This document shows, in pieces, positions 42,642 to 51,154 of a stretch of 51,154 bases of DNA (within the stretch, counting starts at the first letter, position 1; each line of letters opens with the position of its first letter). Below the pieces are notes generated by a model. The model saw nothing but the letters and a program-made list of their open reading frames with translations. It was not told where the DNA came from and did not search any database. The translations under genes were made by a program, and so were the position numbers. Source of the stretch: DATFLS01 sp964413425 (GTDB taxonomy: Bacteria; Fidelibacterota; JAANXI01); the NCBI GenBank assembly GCA_964413425.1, contig CAYPST010000021.1, positions 1 to 51,154 of the forward strand, in the 5' to 3' direction.

Positions 42642-43421
42642 TTATAGAATTATCGCGGCCAGCACGAAATCCGTGATCAAAATCGCCGCGGAAGAATACA
42701 CAAAAGATTGGATGGCCACCAACCCCACACCCTTCGCCCCGCCGAGTGCTTGCAGTCCTACATGGACTCCGATCAGTGCCGTACTGAATCCAAAAACCAA
42801 TCCCTTGGTAAGAGACATCACCAGATCGGTCATTGTAAAAAAATCCTGAAATGCGCCGAAGAAAACGGGGGCTCCCTGGTTATAGACCAGATAGGCCACC
42901 GAAAATGCGCCCCCCATGGCGATGGTATCGGCGAAGACAACAACAACCGGGATCATAATAGTAGCTGCCACTACCCGGGGCATCGCCAGATACCGGACCG
43001 GATCAATGGCCATACTCTCCAGAGCGTCAATTTGTTCGGTCACCCGCATGGTTCCGATTTCGGCGGCAATAGACGCGCCGTTTCTCCCGGCAATAACCAG
43101 GCCGGTAAGCACCGGGCCCATCTCGAGCAAGATGCCCTTTCCGGCAGCGGATCCCAGGAAATCCAGCGGCATAATCCCTTCCAGCTGATAGGCGGCCTGC
43201 CAGGCAGACACTGCGCCGGCAAAGATGGAAACCACGGTGATCAGCGGAATACCCTTGACCCCAATCTGCATCATCTGCTCGACGACCAATTCCCGGTCCT
43301 TCAACAGCCAGCGCAAATTTCTCGCAATGTTCAGAGTCAGAATATTCAGACGCCCGAATTCTCGGTAGAATGCTATGGTGCGGCGACCAATACTCTGGAT
43401 CACCCGAAGTATGCTTCTCAT
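42642..43421 (-). CDS. mlaE: MlaE-type ABC lipid transport permease
   Basis: A 259-residue inner-membrane permease of the Mla/MCE system that moves phospholipids between the membranes. The family motif region GPVLTGLVIAGRNGASIAAE and GTMRVTEQIDALESMAIDP are clear, with five to six hydrophobic helices. The ATPase (MlaF) and MCE protein (MlaD) are not adjacent here, so they must be elsewhere. I place the start at the ATG 43421 (MRSILRVIQS); a GTG at 43427 is possible. It lies downstream of the large outer-membrane protein gene with a gap of about 100 bp. Confidence 0.93.
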   Translation of the reverse strand: MRSILRVIQSIGRRTIAFYREFGRLNILTLNIARNLRWLLKDRELVVEQMMQIGVKGIPLITVVSIFAGAVSAWQAAYQLEGIMPLDFLGSAAGKGILLEMGPVLTGLVIAGRNGASIAAEIGTMRVTEQIDALESMAIDPVRYLAMPRVVAATIMIPVVVVFADTIAMGGAFSVAYLVYNQGAPVFFGAFQDFFTMTDLVMSLTKGLVFGFSTALIGVHVGLQALGGAKGVGLVAIQSFVYSSAAILITDFVLAAIIL

Positions 43422-43526
43422 AAACACGTTGAAACATATAAAAAATCCGCATTCTCTCCAACTGCTTGATGACAGAGAGAATACGGATTCAGTTGACAGG
43501 CCGGACAGAGAGAGGAGAGCGCCTGC

Positions 43527-46500
43527 TTAAAAATCGGCGCCGATTGAGAAATAGTATTTCGGTTTGGAAGCATCCCTGAAAATATGGAAACTCTCCAACT
43601 CCCATGCCACATCGATTTTCAGGAGAAAATATCCCAGGAAAATCCGAAATCCGTACCCGTAACCGGCAATCATATCATCGAACACCCGGCGTCCGAATTG
43701 ATCGGTCTTGAGGATATTGAGATCGTTATTGGTCCAGGCTGCTCCGCTATCCCAGAATACGGCGCCACGAACATTCTGGAGAAACATCGGCAGCGGAAAT
43801 CGCATAATCAGGTACTGAATGAACGGAAACCGGAATTCCGAATTCACCAGGAAATACCGGGTTCCGTACTGTTCATAATACCGGGAGCCGCGCACCGGGG
43901 TCACGAATCTCGAGAAATAAATATTTTCCGGATCCCCGATATAGGTATCCAAACCACCGGCGAATTTGCGATTCAACCAATTGCTCACGCCGCCCATAAA
44001 AAACCGCTGGGCGTTCTCACCTTCACTCATTCCGGCGGTTAATCTGGCGGCGGCAGTGAAGTTCCGATTCAGCATCCAGTATTTCCGCAAGTCAAACTCG
44101 GCAGTCTTGAAATCAAGACTGTTTTTATTGTACTTCGGACTGTGGGTATAGGTGACGTTAAACCGCAAGCCGTCCATGGGACCCGTATACCCGAAAATAG
44201 TATTATCATACACGTAGGACAGCGACGGAAGTACCGTTTGAATTAACTCATGGCGATAGAGACCGGCTTCCACATAGAGGGGATCGTTGGGGATGTCCAG
44301 TGTTTTCATTTCAACATTGTAATACAGGGCATTGAAATCGATCCTGCTGAATTTCGTGAAGGGTCTCGACACCGTTAACACTCCCCCGTAGTTCCGGTAC
44401 CGGATAAGACCATAGAAGATATGCCGGAAAAAATTCGGGGAATTGAATATGGTTAATCCGTAATTGGTTTGCTGTTTCAGGTATTCATATGACAGGAAGT
44501 AACTGCTGTTCTGCAAATCCACATACATATCCGTCGCCAGCAGAAAGCGGTGATCCCCGAGGATGTCGCTGAACATAAAGATCGTACTTCCCTGGAAACC
44601 AAAGAAGGTGTTATAATACGCCTGACTATTGATGAGATCCAGGGTGAACTTCGTCTTGTAGTTGTGAGAGACATAGTCACCCGTTTCATCTTTTGACTCC
44701 AGCGTATCATCCAGGGCGACTTCATGGGAATCGGGGGAACTCGTCATCTCCATATCAGGATTATGCCACGGTGCGAACACATAGCTGCTGTAAGATCCTC
44801 CCTGCTGATCTTCGGTCTTTGAGGAGGATTCTTGCGGTGCGAGCTGCAAATCAGCGAACTGTTCCGGCGCTTGTCCCGGAATCGAATACACCGGTGGGAG
44901 ACCTTCCTGCTGTTCTAATCTTCTGAATTTGGTCAGCGGCGGATTCACCGATCCGGGTTCGATTTTTAAGGGATTGGTCAGAATGTAAATATCCCAGCCC
45001 ATTTCTTTATAGCCGGTAAACACCAGCTTGGAATCATCCCTCGACCAGGTCAGCTGCTGCACCCCCGTGAGCACATTGGTCACCGCATAGTTGTCCCCGG
45101 TCTCCAGATCATGCAAATAAATATTATGGATGCCGGAGCGATCAGAAGTATAGGCGATTTTATTTTTCGTATGCGCCCAGACAGGATAATTCTCTTCATA
45201 GGGAGAGTCCGTCACCCGTTCTATGGACGCATCCTCCAGATGATAAATGTATATATCCTTATTCGTGTAATCGTACTGATACATGTTTTCTGTGCCGCCA
45301 TGTACATTGTCACTCCGGTCCGAAACAAACATGATCCGCTCGCCATCCGGAGACCACCGGGGTTCGGAATCACTGTAAATATCGTTTGTGATGTTTTGCA
45401 GCTGTTTGGTCTCCAGATCATATACATAGATATCACTCTGGCGGTTTTGATGACCGATCATGGCGATCTTTTTTCCATCAGGAGACCACGCTGCCGTAAA
45501 CAGGTTTTTCACCTTTTTGAATGTAAAGGACTTCTTCTCCCCCGTATTCACGTCAATGATATTGAGGGCATCCCTGGGACCGGTTTTACTGGTCAGGGCA
45601 ATTTTCTGCCCGTCCGGAGACCAGGTAATGCCGGGCTGCAGCCATTTTAATTCTTCGAAGCCAGGGGTACGCCCGCCGGAGACCACCTTTTTGATCTCCC
45701 GGCCATCGATGGCAGAGATAAGAAAGATATCTGCATAGCCGTCCCGATCGGAGAGAATGGCAATACGGCCACCGTCAGGGGAGATAGCTGGAGCAATATT
45801 ATAATAATTGTTCAACTCTTCATGATCAGTCAGCTGGGTGCCAATGTCAATAATATCTTCCCGTCCTTCAATATCCGGCCAATACTGTTCCCGGATATAT
45901 TTTCTCCACCGTCTGTTCAGGTTCTCGAAGTCACCTCCCAGTGCCGCACGCACACCCTGTTCCACACTATGATTCCGCTTGATTTGCGTGAAGACTTCTC
46001 CGACCTTCTTCTTTCCATAGGTATCAGCGATATATCTCATCACCCCCTGTCCGCCCTTATATGCCAGATACCCGTTTAATTGATTCAGGTTCGGAATCTG
46101 CACGTTCACCGCCAGGTCACGGATGGTCATATCCGCCTTCGTGTCCCAATAGAGAGAGGAGTGCTCGGCATACCCTTCACTCATCCAGAGGGGCAATTGT
46201 ACCGTGACCCGTCCGCTCACAATCGACTGCAGCGAACCGCCATACAGAAAGTCATTCATAACCGCATGGGTTAATTCATGATGAATCACGTGGCGGAATT
46301 GCTCATAATCACCTTCATAGGGAACGACGATGCGATTTTTAAATAATTCGGTGAATCCCCCGACACCTTCCGGCAGATATTGCGTAGTCACATTGGTCTG
46401 TTGGAAATCATTATGCGATTCATATACGATGATGGCAATGCGGTCGGTGATATGCCAGTTCAGTTCCTCATCAACTTGCAGCAGCGCCCGCTCAGCCGTC

Positions 46501-46706
46501 TCTGCTGTGAAGACCGCCAGATCTTTATTCTCCCCATAGTAATAGACATCAAAATTCTCGGATCGAATAAAGGACCAACTAAAGTTCTCATAGTTAACCT
46601 TATTCTGGCCAAAGATCTGAGCCTGTACTGCTTCGGCTGGAATAAAAACCGTACTGATAATGCCAAGGATTAGCAAGACGAGTCGCGGATAAATTTTTAT
46701 TCTTTT
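43527..46706 (-). CDS. Exported gluzincin-like domain + TolB beta-propeller + outer-membrane barrel fusion
   Basis: A protein of about 1060 residues in three parts. A signal peptide (LVLLILGIISTVFIPAEAVQ) is followed by a peptidase-MA-like domain with HELTH (about 143-147) and WMSEGYAEH (third ligand probably the first Glu). Next is a TolB/WD40-type propeller (about 300-640) with repeated SPDGxxIA motifs (ISPDGGRIAILSDRDGYADI and others). The last 350 residues look like a BamA/surface-antigen-type beta-barrel ending in an aromatic strand (YYFSIGADF). Homologues are usually annotated hypothetical or TolB-like. Several starts are possible (ATG 46706, ATG 46718, TTG 46742); I chose 46706, with the charged start MKRIKIYPR. 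Confidence 0.85.
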   Translation of the reverse strand, partial: KRIKIYPRLVLLILGIISTVFIPAEAVQAQIFGQNKVNYENFSWSFIRSENFDVYYYGENKDLAVFTAETAERALLQVDEELNWHITDRIAIIVYESHNDFQQTNVTTQYLPEGVGGFTELFKNRIVVPYEGDYEQFRHVIHHELTHAVMNDFLYGGSLQSIVSGRVTVQLPLWMSEGYAEHSSLYWDTKADMTIRDLAVNVQIPNLNQLNGYLAYKGGQGVMRYIADTYGKKKVGEVFTQIKRNHSVEQGVRAALGGDFENLNRRWRKYIREQYWPDIEGREDIIDIGTQLTDHEELNNYYNIAPAISPDGGRIAILSDRDGYADIFLISAIDGREIKKVVSGGRTPGFEELKWLQPGITWSPDGQKIALTSKTGPRDALNIIDVNTGEKKSFTFKKVKNLFTAAWSPDGKKIAMIGHQNRQSDIYVYDLETKQLQNITNDIYSDSEPRWSPDGERIMFVSDRSDNVHGGTENMYQYDYTNKDIYIYHLEDASIERVTDSPYEENYPVWAHTKNKIAYTSDRSGIHNIYLHDLETGDNYAVTNVLTGVQQLTWSRDDSKLVFTGYKEMGWDIYILTNPLKIEPGSVNPPLTKFRRLEQQEGLPPVYSIPGQAPEQFADLQLAPQESSSKTEDQQGGSYSSYVFAPWHNPDMEMTSSPDSHEVALDDTLESKDETGDYVSHNYKTKFTLDLINSQAYYNTFFGFQGSTIFMFSDILGDHRFLLATDMYVDLQNSSYFLSYEYLKQQTNYGLTIFNSPNFFRHIFYGLIRYRNYGGVLTVSRPFTKFSRIDFNALYYNVEMKTLDIPNDPLYVEAGLYRHELIQTVLPSLSYVYDNTIFGYTGPMDGLRFNVTYTHSPKYNKNSLDFKTAEFDLRKYWMLNRNFTAAARLTAGMSEGENAQRFFMGGVSNWLNRKFAGGLDTYIGDPENIYFSRFVTPVRGSRYYEQYGTRYFLVNSEFRFPFIQYLIMRFPLPMFLQNVRGAVFWDSGAAWTNNDLNILKTDQFGRRVFDDMIAGYGYGFRIFLGYFLLKIDVAWELESFHIFRDASKPKYYFSIGADF

Positions 46707-47149
46707 CATAATGGTCATCAATCTGTTTGCAATGTTCGCCAATTTAATTTTTTCTACACAACACTTGTTAAAAGGTTCCGCTTTTCACGGATCCGGCGCC
46801 GCCAACACTTCCTCTGCTAATGTCCATTCTCCTTTCAGTGAATACAACGGAGCAGACGTGCCTGTCTGGCGACGAGGTATTGGCATGCATATTTGCGAGG
46901 TAGAAAAGGAGCGATAGTCAAAGCCCCGCATACATTTATATCCTGTAGCAACATTAGGAAGATCACCGGCTGAAGTCAATATATTTTTCAGCCGTGTCGC
47001 CCGGGGATGACCCCGAGTCAGGATCCATCGGAAGGGAGCGGCGGGATATCTCCGGGTGCCGAATCTCGAAAACCTCATTGACAAAAGGAACACAGGCTGC
47101 TAATTTCGGCGCAGCCGATGTGCATAATCGACAAATAAAGGAACTGAGA
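46707..47149. other. Divergent intergenic region between the OM fusion gene and lpxH
   Basis: About 440 bases that should contain promoters for both directions. I see no gene, RNA or strong palindrome. A frame open from 46994 runs into lpxH but its start lacks support; the true lpxH start is at 47150. Confidence 0.4.
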
Positions 47150-47911
47150 ATGACAGCTCCGCTCTACTTTATCTCGGATTTACACTTTCATATCGATAGA
47201 ACCGAGCAGGACGATGAGAAAGTCCGGCGCTTGCGAATCCTTTTCCAGGATGTGAAAGCACAGCAGGCTCAATTGTATATCGTCGGCGACTTGTTTGATT
47301 TCTGGTTCGAGTATCGATATGTGATTCCGCGCCAGCATTTTGACCTGATAGTCATGCTGCGGAACCTGGTGGAGCACGGTGTTGAAATTCATTATCTGGC
47401 CGGAAACCATGACTATTGGACCGAATCTTTCTTTGAACACGATCTGGGTATTCACCTTTATCCCGATCCCATCGCGTTGGTGTGCGGGGGAAAACGATTC
47501 TGGATATGTCATGGTGATGGCATTTTAGACAAGGATAAACCCTATCGTGCCATGCGGAAGATTTTCCGGCATCCCTTCACCATTCGACTTTTTCGGCTTC
47601 TCCACCCGGATGCAGGTTTTCGAATCGCCCGGAAAATTGCCTCCACTTCGCGGAGGGTCAATGAGTTCGATCCCGCGAAAAACCGGCAGCTGGTCGAACA
47701 GGCCTATGACGAATATGTGCTGTCCAGGTTCCGGGACGGCTATGACTATGTGATTATGGGGCATTTTCACCATCCGTATGTCGCATCCCGTGGAGAGAAG
47801 ACATTTATTAACCTGGGCGACTGGATGCATTATTACTCCTTCGGCTATTTCCACCAAAGTACATTTGAGCTCAACTACCTGAATCCTGGCCTGGAAAAGT
47901 GCGTCTGGTAA
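47150..47911 (+). CDS. lpxH: UDP-2,3-diacylglucosamine diphosphatase-like metallophosphoesterase
   Basis: Calcineurin-like phosphoesterase of the LpxH group, which hydrolyses UDP-2,3-diacylglucosamine to lipid X in lipid A synthesis. The 253 residues carry the metal motifs ISDLHFH (Asp10, His12), GDLFDFWFE, AGNHDYW, CHGDGI and GHFHHP in the correct order, and the LpxH-like DLFDFWFEYR. The start ATG at 47150 has AAGGA 7 bases upstream. A paralogue acting on other substrates (LpxH2-like) cannot be excluded by eye. It is transcribed alone and converges on groEL. Confidence 0.88.
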   Translation: MTAPLYFISDLHFHIDRTEQDDEKVRRLRILFQDVKAQQAQLYIVGDLFDFWFEYRYVIPRQHFDLIVMLRNLVEHGVEIHYLAGNHDYWTESFFEHDLGIHLYPDPIALVCGGKRFWICHGDGILDKDKPYRAMRKIFRHPFTIRLFRLLHPDAGFRIARKIASTSRRVNEFDPAKNRQLVEQAYDEYVLSRFRDGYDYVIMGHFHHPYVASRGEKTFINLGDWMHYYSFGYFHQSTFELNYLNPGLEKCVW

Positions 47912-47984
47912 GTAAACACAACGATCGCTAAGGCCTTTGCGATCTCCGGGAAGGCCACCTCTCACTCAGGCTAAGAGGAATAAA

Positions 47985-48015
47985 AAAGCGCCCCGATGAA
48001 AGATCGGGACGCTTT
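47985..48015. terminator. Bidirectional terminator between lpxH and groEL
   Basis: A 13-bp stem with one mismatch (aaagcgccccgat / atcgggacgcttt) and a 5-base loop, with A-rich DNA before and T-rich DNA after it, lies between the convergent stops at 47911 and 48043. It fits a rho-independent terminator, best on the groEL (minus) side. Confidence 0.85.
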
Positions 48016-48042
48016 ATTAAAACCGGTTGCTGTGAACGGGAT

Positions 48043-49704
48043 TTAGTACATACCGCCCATGCCACCCATTCCGCCGGCTCCGCCGGGCATGCCACCCGGT
48101 GCGCCGCCGCCTTCGTCTTCATCGTCCGTCTCTTCCTCGGAGACCACGCATTCGGTAGTCAGCAGTAATGCGGCCACGCTGGCGGCGTTTTCCAGTGCGA
48201 TGCGGGCCACCTTGGTGGGATCAATGATACCGGCTTTCAGCAGATCGCCATATTCTTCCTTATACGCATCGAAGCCAAAGTTATCATCATCGGCTTCCCG
48301 GATTTTCTGCACCACGATGGAGGCTTCATGTCCGGCATTATTCGCGATCTGGCGAACCGGTTCTTCCAGGGCACGGCGGACGATTTTGACACCGATATTC
48401 TGGTCGCCCGGCAGTTCGAAATCCTCCAGCGCTTTCACAGCACGCAGGAAGGTCACGCCGCCACCCGGGATGATGCCTTCTTCCACCGCTGCCCGGGTCG
48501 CATGCAGGGCATCTTCCACCCGGGCCTTCTTTTCCTTCATTTCCACTTCGGTTGCGGCCCCGACGTTCAGCACGGCAACGCCACCGGAGAGTTTCGCCAG
48601 ACGTTCCTGCAGTTTCTCTCTGTCGTAATCCGAGGTGGTTTCCTCAATCTGTGTCCGGATCTGGCTAATGCGGCCTTTAATGTCCGCTGTTTTCCCGGCA
48701 CCTTCCACCACGGTAGTTTCATCTTTGGTGATGGTCACCCGTTTGGCCTGACCTAAATAATCGACGGTGGTATTCTCCAGTTTGAAGCCGCGTTCTTCGG
48801 AAATCACGGTTCCGCCGGTCAGTGTCGCAATATCTTCCAGCATGGCTTTGCGGCGATCACCGAAGCCAGGTGCTTTCACTGCCGCGGCTCTCAGGGTACC
48901 GCGAAGCTTATTGACCACCAGTGTCGCCAGGGCTTCGCCTTCCACATCTTCCGCAATGATCAGCAACGGTTTGCCCATCTGGGAGACCTTCTCCAGCACC
49001 GGAAGCAGATCCTTCATCGCGCTGATCTTTGAATCATGGATCAGAATATAGGCGTCTTCCAGCACCGCTTCCATGGTCTCGGAATCCGTCACAAAATACG
49101 GGGACAGATATCCGCGATCGAACTGCATCCCTTCGACCACTTCCAGACTGGTTTCCAGGGTCTTCGCCTCTTCCACGGTAATCACACCATCTTTGCCGAC
49201 TTTGTCCATGGCATCCGCAATTAACTGCCCCACTTCTTTATCGTTATTGGCGGAAATCGAGCCCACCTGCGCGATTTCTTCTTTGCCGGGCAGTTCTTTG
49301 CTCACACCCCGGAGGTACTCCACAACCTTTTTGGCCGCAGCATCCACACCCCGCTTGATTTCCATGGAATTCGATCCGGCGGCCACACTCCGCAGACCCT
49401 GCTGGAAAATGGATTGAGCCAGCACAGTCGCGGTCGTGGTGCCGTCTCCGGCTACATCCGAGGTCTTGGAAGCCACTTCCTTGACCATCTGGGCACCCAT
49501 GTTTTCTATATGATCTTTCAGTTCAATTTCTTTCGCCACGGTCACACCATCTTTGGTAACCGTCGGTGCTCCAAATGACTTCTCCAGAATAACGTTACGG
49601 CCTTTCGGGCCGAGGGTCACCTTGACGGCACCCGCCAGCTTTTCAACCCCGTTATTTAGCGCATTCCGCGCTTTGGAGTCGTATGAAATAAGTTTTGCTG
49701 CCAT
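48043..49704 (-). CDS. groL: Chaperonin GroEL
   Basis: 60-kDa chaperonin that folds proteins inside a double ring with GroES. The 553 residues start MAAKLISYDSKARNAL and contain the ATP motif VAGDGTTTATVLA near residue 86. The C-terminus ends in the flexible GGM repeat (GGMGGMGGMY). The start has AAGGAGG 8 bases upstream. It is the second gene of the groES-groEL operon, 40 bp after groES, under the CIRCE operator at 50135-50161. Confidence 0.98.
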   Translation of the reverse strand: MAAKLISYDSKARNALNNGVEKLAGAVKVTLGPKGRNVILEKSFGAPTVTKDGVTVAKEIELKDHIENMGAQMVKEVASKTSDVAGDGTTTATVLAQSIFQQGLRSVAAGSNSMEIKRGVDAAAKKVVEYLRGVSKELPGKEEIAQVGSISANNDKEVGQLIADAMDKVGKDGVITVEEAKTLETSLEVVEGMQFDRGYLSPYFVTDSETMEAVLEDAYILIHDSKISAMKDLLPVLEKVSQMGKPLLIIAEDVEGEALATLVVNKLRGTLRAAAVKAPGFGDRRKAMLEDIATLTGGTVISEERGFKLENTTVDYLGQAKRVTITKDETTVVEGAGKTADIKGRISQIRTQIEETTSDYDREKLQERLAKLSGGVAVLNVGAATEVEMKEKKARVEDALHATRAAVEEGIIPGGGVTFLRAVKALEDFELPGDQNIGVKIVRRALEEPVRQIANNAGHEASIVVQKIREADDDNFGFDAYKEEYGDLLKAGIIDPTKVARIALENAASVAALLLTTECVVSEEETDDEDEGGGAPGGMPGGAGGMGGMGGMY

Positions 49705-49744
49705 AAGTATATCCTCCTTATAAATACCTTTGTAAAGTTTCCTG

Positions 49745-50029
49745 TTATATGACGGCCAGAATATCGCTCTCGCGCATAATCAAATACTCTTCACCACCAA
49801 AGGTGATTTCCGTCCCGGAATATTTTCCATAGATAACCGTATCCCCCGCTTGCACTTCCAGGGGAATAGCCTCGCCGGCTTCCGACTTCTTACCCGTTCC
49901 GACGGCGATAATTTCACCCTTCTGCGGGCGTTCCTTCGCTGTGTCTGGCAGAATGATACCGCTGTCCGTTTTTTCTTCCGCCTCCGAAGGCTTGACAACA
50001 ACCCGGTCGGCTAGTGGTTTAATATCCAT
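49745..50029 (-). CDS. groS: Co-chaperonin GroES
   Basis: Lid of the GroEL chamber. The mature 94 residues start MDIKPLADRVVVKP; the mobile loop lies around EEKTDSGIILPD, and GDTVIYGKYSGTEI follows. I place the start at 50029, with AGGAGG 5-8 bases upstream; an in-frame ATG at 50050 would add seven residues not found in the family. First gene of the heat-shock operon. Confidence 0.97.
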   Translation of the reverse strand: MDIKPLADRVVVKPSEAEEKTDSGIILPDTAKERPQKGEIIAVGTGKKSEAGEAIPLEVQAGDTVIYGKYSGTEITFGGEEYLIMRESDILAVI

Positions 50030-50134
50030 ACTCTCCTCCTTTTGAGTCATGAGTTATTACGTTAGTTACAGTGAAAATATCTATGAGACCTTCCTGATTT
50101 TACCCCGGTCATGCCCACACCGTCTGACCTGTTA

Positions 50135-50161
50135 TTAGCACTCTCATCCGTTGAGTGCTAA
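50135..50161 (-). promoter_or_regulatory. CIRCE operator (HrcA binding site)
   Basis: TTAGCACTC - 9 bases - GAGTGCTAA is a perfect match to the CIRCE inverted repeat. It lies about 105 bp upstream of the groES start and overlaps the -10 region of the likely promoter, so HrcA should repress groES-groEL when no heat stress is present. hrcA itself is not in the window. Confidence 0.97.
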
Positions 50162-50189
50162 AATATGAATTCTTCATGGAGAGTGTCAA
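50160..50189 (-). promoter_or_regulatory. Likely sigma-70-type promoter of groES-groEL
   Basis: On the minus strand TTGACA (50184-50189) and TATTTT (50160-50165) are separated by 18 bases. The -10 box touches the CIRCE operator, the usual arrangement for HrcA-controlled operons. Confidence 0.7.
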
Positions 50190-50400
50190 GTGCAAATTCT
50201 GGTTACATGCAGCCGGTCAGAGGATCGTTTGGTGCGGTTCTGCCGGACACACAACACGAAAATGGATTTTCTCTCCCCACGATGCCTGCGTAACCTGCAT
50301 GAGTTCTCCGGTAAGCAGGATGGACACCTCCCTGGTGGGTATATGTACGCTCTAAAACCGCGACAAGGAAGGGCAACAGAGAATTCCGGCTGCCACCGGA
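50190..50400. other. Short spacer between the groES promoter and the response regulator
   Basis: Non-coding DNA with no RNA or recognisable repeat. It separates the groES promoter from the end of the regulator gene at 50401. Confidence 0.4.
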
Positions 50401-50763
50401 TTACCCTGTCGAAAACCTCTGTAAGACTGCCTGGACTTCGTTAATTTTAAAGGGCTTTTTTAAAACCATGTCAAATGTATATAATTCACCCTGTTGACTT
50501 CGTTCGCCTTCTCCGAGTCCGGATATAATAACAATTGACGTATCGGGAGCACATTGATTGAGATACTTGATCACTTCCCAGCCCGAAATATCCGGAAGGG
50601 TGATATCACAAAACGCAAGATCAAACTGTTGCCTCTCAATACATGCCTTTGCTTCATTTCCGGTGCCCGCAACCGTTACCTTGTGATTCTCCATCCTGAC
50701 AATATCACTGAGAAGCGTGGTAATATCTTCGTTATCGTCGACAATCAATATCTCCATGGCCAT
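50401..50763 (-). CDS. Single-domain response regulator (CheY-like)
   Basis: A 120-residue receiver domain without output domain. The acidic pair is IVDDNED (Asp9, Asp10), the phosphoacceptor is Asp53 (AFCDITLPD), the switch Ser lies in VIISG, and Lys in KKPF. It would take phosphate from a histidine kinase encoded elsewhere and pass or sequester it by protein contact. I prefer the ATG at 50763 because GGGAG lies about 10 bases upstream; ATG 50757 is possible. It is monocistronic and no kinase is adjacent. Confidence 0.9.
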   Translation of the reverse strand: MAMEILIVDDNEDITTLLSDIVRMENHKVTVAGTGNEAKACIERQQFDLAFCDITLPDISGWEVIKYLNQCAPDTSIVIISGLGEGERSQQGELYTFDMVLKKPFKINEVQAVLQRFSTG

Positions 50764-51031
50764 TTGCACACCACTCCCATCTTTATAATCCGGAATGTCT
50801 GACAGCCGATATATATTGGTCAGGTGTTTAATCTTTCTACAGTCGCTCAGAAAATATATCCCTATTGTGTTGTGTGCAAGTACTATTCAATTATCTTATG
50901 TTTTATCAAGCGCATTTGACCCGTATCACAAATACTTTCGACACGCTTGGGCATCTCTCAGCAGTTTTTCCAATCAATGATTGCAATCCATTTGCCCCCT
51001 TTTTATATTTGCTGCTGGATTTGAAAAAGGT

Positions 51032-51104
51032 GGCGCCTTAGCTCAGCAGGTAGAGCAGTGGACTGAAAATCCGCGTGTCCCCCGTTCGAATCGGGGAGGC
51101 GCCA
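51032..51104 (+). tRNA. tRNA-Phe (GAA)
   Basis: The acceptor GGCGCCT pairs with AGGCGCC. The D arm is GCTC...GAGC, the anticodon loop CTGAAAA gives GAA (Phe), and the T arm CCCCG-TTCGAAT-CGGGG is perfect. Discriminator A; CCA is not encoded. 73 nt. Confidence 0.97.
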
Positions 51105-51110
51105 CGGTCG

Positions 51111-51150
51111 AAAGCCCCGCAAATGCCTGTTAGAGATTGCGGGGCTTTTT
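51111..51150 (+). terminator. Rho-independent terminator of tRNA-Phe
   Basis: A perfect 12-bp stem, aaagccccgcaa / ttgcggggcttt, with a 14-base loop is followed by a T-run, starting 6 bases after the tRNA. Confidence 0.93.
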
Positions 51151-51154
51151 TATC

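Noticed and set aside
46994..47149. N-terminal extension of lpxH by 52 residues
   Set aside because: The extension is not family-like and the ATG at 47150 has a good ribosome site directly upstream.

Overview
The window looks like part of a scaffold from an uncultured, diderm (Gram-negative) bacterium of the Fibrobacterota-Chlorobiota-Bacteroidota (FCB) side of the tree, perhaps Marinimicrobia, Calditrichota or KSB1-like. This placement is an inference from gene content: TonB receptor, MlaE, LpxH, a DUF4954 protein, a DUF4382 lipoprotein, a large TolB-propeller/outer-membrane fusion, an EF-G paralogue and Big_5-type lipoproteins. No 16S gene is present. A run of exactly 100 N (21920-22019) shows that it is a scaffolded, probably metagenome-derived, assembly.

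Layout. 1-4707: thiI faces glnA, then an Lrp/AsnC regulator. 4708-13612: a repeat-rich accessory stretch with a small membrane protein, a TonB receptor, an alpha/beta hydrolase, a frameshifted DUF4382 lipoprotein and a flavin reductase. 13613-19032: a leftward cluster of acyl carrier protein, ADP-forming acyl-CoA synthetase, nagB and DUF4954. 19823-20827: a lone Tat-exported TIM-barrel-like protein. 21230-22600: a decayed patch around tRNA-Asn, with fragments of a response regulator, a PIN toxin, a tyrosine recombinase, broken tRNA-Asn copies, a HIT-gene duplicate and a GIY-YIG nuclease. 22600-36948: a long, tightly packed leftward array (M48 protease, hyuA, sfsA, hyuB, Big_5 lipoprotein, dapF, manC, small protein, SpoIIE phosphatase, EF-G paralogue, HIT). 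37174-46706: tgt, two M16 peptidase-family proteins, radA, mlaE and a 1060-residue outer-membrane fusion protein, all leftward. 47150-51154: lpxH, groES-groEL under a perfect CIRCE operator, a CheY-like regulator and tRNA-Phe.

The most interesting signal is a family of short non-coding mobile repeats. They have 17-bp imperfect terminal inverted repeats (GAGTCTRTTTAGAAAAC at one end, GAGAGTGTTTAGAAAAC at the other). At least eight recognisable copies or fragments lie in 1-13.6 kb and one 72-bp copy lies at 41.1 kb. Two copies are flanked by direct repeats of 6 and 8 bp, as expected of transposition by an enzyme encoded elsewhere (MITE-like). Inside several copies a hairpin-rich segment has grown to hundreds of bases, including a perfect 23-bp stem. 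Many copies sit just after stop codons, and one forms a terminator-like hairpin. The same hairpin-rich sequence also appears inside a broken tRNA-Asn copy.

Most other genes are ordinary housekeeping genes. Functions are assigned from motifs read by eye; no database search was run.
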